Positions 7,230 through 9,078 of a stretch of 9,078 bases of DNA are shown here, in pieces. The DNA is taken from positions 1 through 9,078 of the forward strand of contig USPJ01000029.1 of the NCBI GenBank assembly GCA_900556645.1. The letters run 5' to 3'. How positions within the stretch are numbered: the first letter of the stretch is position 1; the number at the start of each line of letters is the position of its first letter. The notes under the pieces are model-generated. The model worked only from the letters and a program-made list of their open reading frames with translations, had not been told where the DNA came from and ran no database searches. This DNA is from an uncultured Lachnospiraceae bacterium (GTDB lineage: Bacteria; Bacillota_A; Clostridia; Lachnospirales; Lachnospiraceae). The position numbers and the translations under genes were made by a program.

Positions 7230-7312
7230 ACGACTCTCCTTCTCCAGTATCTTTTTTATAAAAACTTTCCTCTATTCTTCATCATATCACAGAAAAATAA
7301 CCGCTTCAACAA
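7230..7312 (-). other. uvrC-hprK intergenic region with hprK leader
   Basis: This 83-base AT-rich gap is the longest non-coding stretch in the window. On the minus strand it holds the promoter at 7281-7309, a purine-rich leader of about 45 bases, and the hprK ribosome binding site (AGAAGGAGA) just before the ATG. I see no GC-rich hairpin with a T-tract, so there is no convincing terminator for uvrC, and uvrC transcripts may read into hprK. Confidence 0.7.
7281..7309 (-). promoter_or_regulatory. Predicted sigma-A-type promoter for the hprK operon
   Basis: On the minus strand there is a -35 TTGAAG (7309-7304; 4 of 6 consensus), an exact 17-base spacer, and a -10 TATGAT (7286-7281; 5 of 6) preceded by TGA, which forms an extended -10. 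The predicted start point is near 7274, leaving a 45-base leader before hprK. It starts three bases after the uvrC stop. It is the only intergenic promoter I found in the window, and would serve the genes from hprK leftward. Confidence 0.7.
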
Positions 7313-9078
7313 CTAGGTATGGAAAAACTTGTATACAGCTTCCGCACTTCTGCGATTCATGGATTCTACCGCCTCCAGCTCTTCAATTTCCGCATTTCGT
7401 ATGTCATCAATGGAATCAAAATTCCTCATCAATGCCTTTCTTCTGGCAGCTCCTATTTCCGGTATATCATCCAGAACAGAGTGCACCTGACTTTTGCTCC
7501 TGAGGGAACGGTGATACTCAATGGCAAATCGGTGTGCCTCATCCTGTATTCTGGTAATCAGCCGAAAGCCCTCACTGTTTTTATCCATAGGAATTTCTTC
7601 ATTCTGATAATACAATCCTCTGGTTCTATGGTTATCGTCTTTTACCATTCCGCAGACCGGAATATCCAAATGCAACTCTTCCAATACCGCAAGGGCAATA
7701 TTCACCTGACCTTTTCCTCCGTCCATCATCAATAAATCAGGAAAACGATTGAAGCTTCCCAGTTCCTGACTGCCATCCTCTAATTCCTGCTGCTCCTGTA
7801 AACCATGACGGAACCTTCTTGTCAGCACCTCATACATGGAAGCATAATCATCCGGTCCCTGAACGGTACGAAGCTTGAATTTACGATAGTCACTTCGCTT
7901 CGGTTTTCCCTTTTCATAGACAATCATGGAACCTACACTTTCAAAACCGCTGGTGTTGGAAATGTCGAATGCTTCCACCCGCTTTATCTCCTCCATGCCC
8001 AACAGTGCAGCAATCTCTTTCATGGCTCCGATGGTTCTTCCTTCTTCACGTTTGATACGCTCTCTGTCTTTATCCAGAACCATCTTTGCATTCTCTTCTG
8101 CCAGCTCTACCAGCTTCTCTTTCGTACCTTTCTTCGGTACCCTGATATAGACTCGCTGCTTTCTTCGATCTGTAAGCCATTCCTCTATGATCTTGGCATC
8201 TTCGATTTCTTTTTGCAGCATGATCTCACGTGGGATAAACGGAGTTCCGGCATAAAATTGCTTCATAAAGCTGGATAATACCTGAGCCTTTGTATCGCCA
8301 CGCGCCACACGCAAATAGAAATGCTCCCGCCCGATCAGTTTGCCTCCCCGGACAAAGAATACCTGTACAACAGCATCCTGCTCCCGCAGATCAAGGCTTT
8401 CATCCATGGCAACTGCGATGATATCCTTATCTTCCTCTCCGTAACCTGTAATTTTCTGACGTTCTCCGATCTTCTGGATACTGCGGATCAGATCCCGGTA
8501 TTCCATGGCATCCTCAAAACGCATTTCTTCGGAAGCTGCCATCATTTTATCGGTAAGCATATCAATCGTATCCTTAAAGTCTCCATTGAGAAATTTCAGC
8601 AGTTCTGCGATATTTTTCTTATATTCTTCTGAACTCACATAGCCCTGGCATGGCGCACTGCACTGTTTCATGTGATAGTACAGACATGGACGGTCCTTCC
8701 CACAATCTCTTGGCAGTACCCGATTACAGGATCGCACCTTATAAAGTTTTCGCACAAGCTCGATCACATCTTTTACAGCCCCGGCACTTGTATATGGTCC
8801 GAAATATTTCGCCTTGTCTTTCCTCATTCTTCTGGCAAAAAGGACTCTGGGATATTCCTCATTTACTGTGACTTTGATAAACGGATAACTCTTATCATCT
8901 TTGAGCATGGTATTATATTTCGGTCTGTGCTCCTTGATCAGATTACACTCCAGCACAAGGGCTTCCAGTTCCGAATCTGTGATAATATACTCAAATCTGG
9001 TGATATGGGTAACCATCTGTTCAATCTTTGCGCCCTTATTTCTGCTGCTCTGGAAATATTGACGCACCCTGTTTTTCA
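7313..9078 (-). CDS. uvrC: Excinuclease ABC subunit C, N-terminus cut by window edge
   Basis: UvrC makes the two incisions flanking DNA damage after UvrA/UvrB recognition. 587 residues are visible; coding continues through the right edge, so the GTG at 9067 is an internal Val (context KNRVRQYF), not a start. About 40-45 residues with the GIY-YIG catalytic core are missing. Numbering from that Val as 1: end of GIY-YIG domain to about 95; a cysteine cluster (114, 122, 128, 136, 140) matching the iron-sulfur ligand pattern with one extra Cys at 122; a UVR UvrB-binding motif at about 172-200; the RNase H-like nuclease with Asp368 (FDISN), Asp449 (MDGGKGQ), His480 (KDDNH) and Asp509 (QDEAHRF) for the 5' cut; and a helix-hairpin-helix tail from about 530. 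Codon use changes abruptly near 8000-8032 (see findings). The protein itself looks intact and functional. Confidence 0.97.
   Translation of the reverse strand, partial: KNRVRQYFQSSRNKGAKIEQMVTHITRFEYIITDSELEALVLECNLIKEHRPKYNTMLKDDKSYPFIKVTVNEEYPRVLFARRMRKDKAKYFGPYTSAGAVKDVIELVRKLYKVRSCNRVLPRDCGKDRPCLYYHMKQCSAPCQGYVSSEEYKKNIAELLKFLNGDFKDTIDMLTDKMMAASEEMRFEDAMEYRDLIRSIQKIGERQKITGYGEEDKDIIAVAMDESLDLREQDAVVQVFFVRGGKLIGREHFYLRVARGDTKAQVLSSFMKQFYAGTPFIPREIMLQKEIEDAKIIEEWLTDRRKQRVYIRVPKKGTKEKLVELAEENAKMVLDKDRERIKREEGRTIGAMKEIAALLGMEEIKRVEAFDISNTSGFESVGSMIVYEKGKPKRSDYRKFKLRTVQGPDDYASMYEVLTRRFRHGLQEQQELEDGSQELGSFNRFPDLLMMDGGKGQVNIALAVLEELHLDIPVCGMVKDDNHRTRGLYYQNEEIPMDKNSEGFRLITRIQDEAHRFAIEYHRSLRSKSQVHSVLDDIPEIGAARRKALMRNFDSIDDIRNAEIEELEAVESMNRRSAEAVYKFFHT

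Noticed and set aside
7230..7330. Rho-independent terminator after uvrC
   Set aside because: T and A tracts are present but I could not find a stable GC-rich stem before a T-run on the minus strand.
7805..8278. 157-residue plus-strand open frame, and other long plus-strand frames across the window
   Set aside because: They are shadows of strongly supported minus-strand genes (here uvrC) with low-complexity Ser/Phe/Leu-rich translations typical of antisense reading.
9065..9067. GTG at 9067 as the start of uvrC
   Set aside because: The frame is open upstream to the window edge, and the residues before it (KNR) match the conserved end of the UvrC GIY-YIG domain, so it is an internal valine.
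1..9078. Mobile element, CRISPR, tRNA/rRNA, toxin-antitoxin or defence system
   Set aside because: I saw no inverted or direct repeats of note, no transposase or integrase motifs, no repeat-spacer pattern and no tRNA-like cloverleaf; coding sequence covers nearly the whole window.

Overview
This window is core chromosome from a low-to-moderate-GC Firmicute. It most likely comes from a clostridial lineage such as Lachnospiraceae (Clostridium cluster XIVa). The evidence is the HPr kinase / RapZ / WhiA / HPr-like neighbourhood, a type III glutamine synthetase, purine-rich ribosome binding sites ahead of most genes, and protein sequences that read like that family. This placement is inferred from remembered families, not from a search.

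Every convincing gene is on the minus strand, so the biological order runs from right to left. At the right edge lies uvrC (nucleotide excision repair endonuclease), whose N-terminus is cut off by the window. After its stop is an 83-base gap with a good sigma-A-type promoter (extended -10, 17-base spacer). Then come hprK (HPr kinase/phosphorylase), an M18 metallo-aminopeptidase, murB (peptidoglycan precursor synthesis), rapZ/yvcJ (RNase adapter-like nucleotide-binding protein), whiA (DNA-binding regulator) and a small HPr-like protein resembling Crh. A lipid/diacylglycerol kinase-family gene follows, and last the 5' half of a type III glutamine synthetase cut by the left edge. From hprK to glutamine synthetase the gaps run from a 4-base overlap to 17 bases, with no visible terminator. 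One long transcription unit is therefore plausible.

Functionally, hprK and the Crh-like gene form a kinase-substrate pair. HprK would phosphorylate Ser46 of the HPr-like protein, which lacks the His15 needed for PTS phosphotransfer, and so feed carbon catabolite control. RapZ, WhiA and MurB link the cluster to cell envelope and division, the lipid kinase to membrane lipid turnover, and glutamine synthetase to nitrogen assimilation. The gluconeogenesis/envelope factor YvcK, which often sits between rapZ and whiA, is absent.

I see no mobile element, CRISPR array, RNA gene, phage or defence system. The most notable points are: a sharp codon-usage break inside uvrC near 8000-8032; the Ser15 HPr-like protein; an unusually short WhiA that lacks part of its first LAGLIDADG-like repeat; and the 1-base junction between the lipid kinase and glutamine synthetase genes. 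No stretch over 300 bases lacks a gene; the longest gap is 7230-7312.
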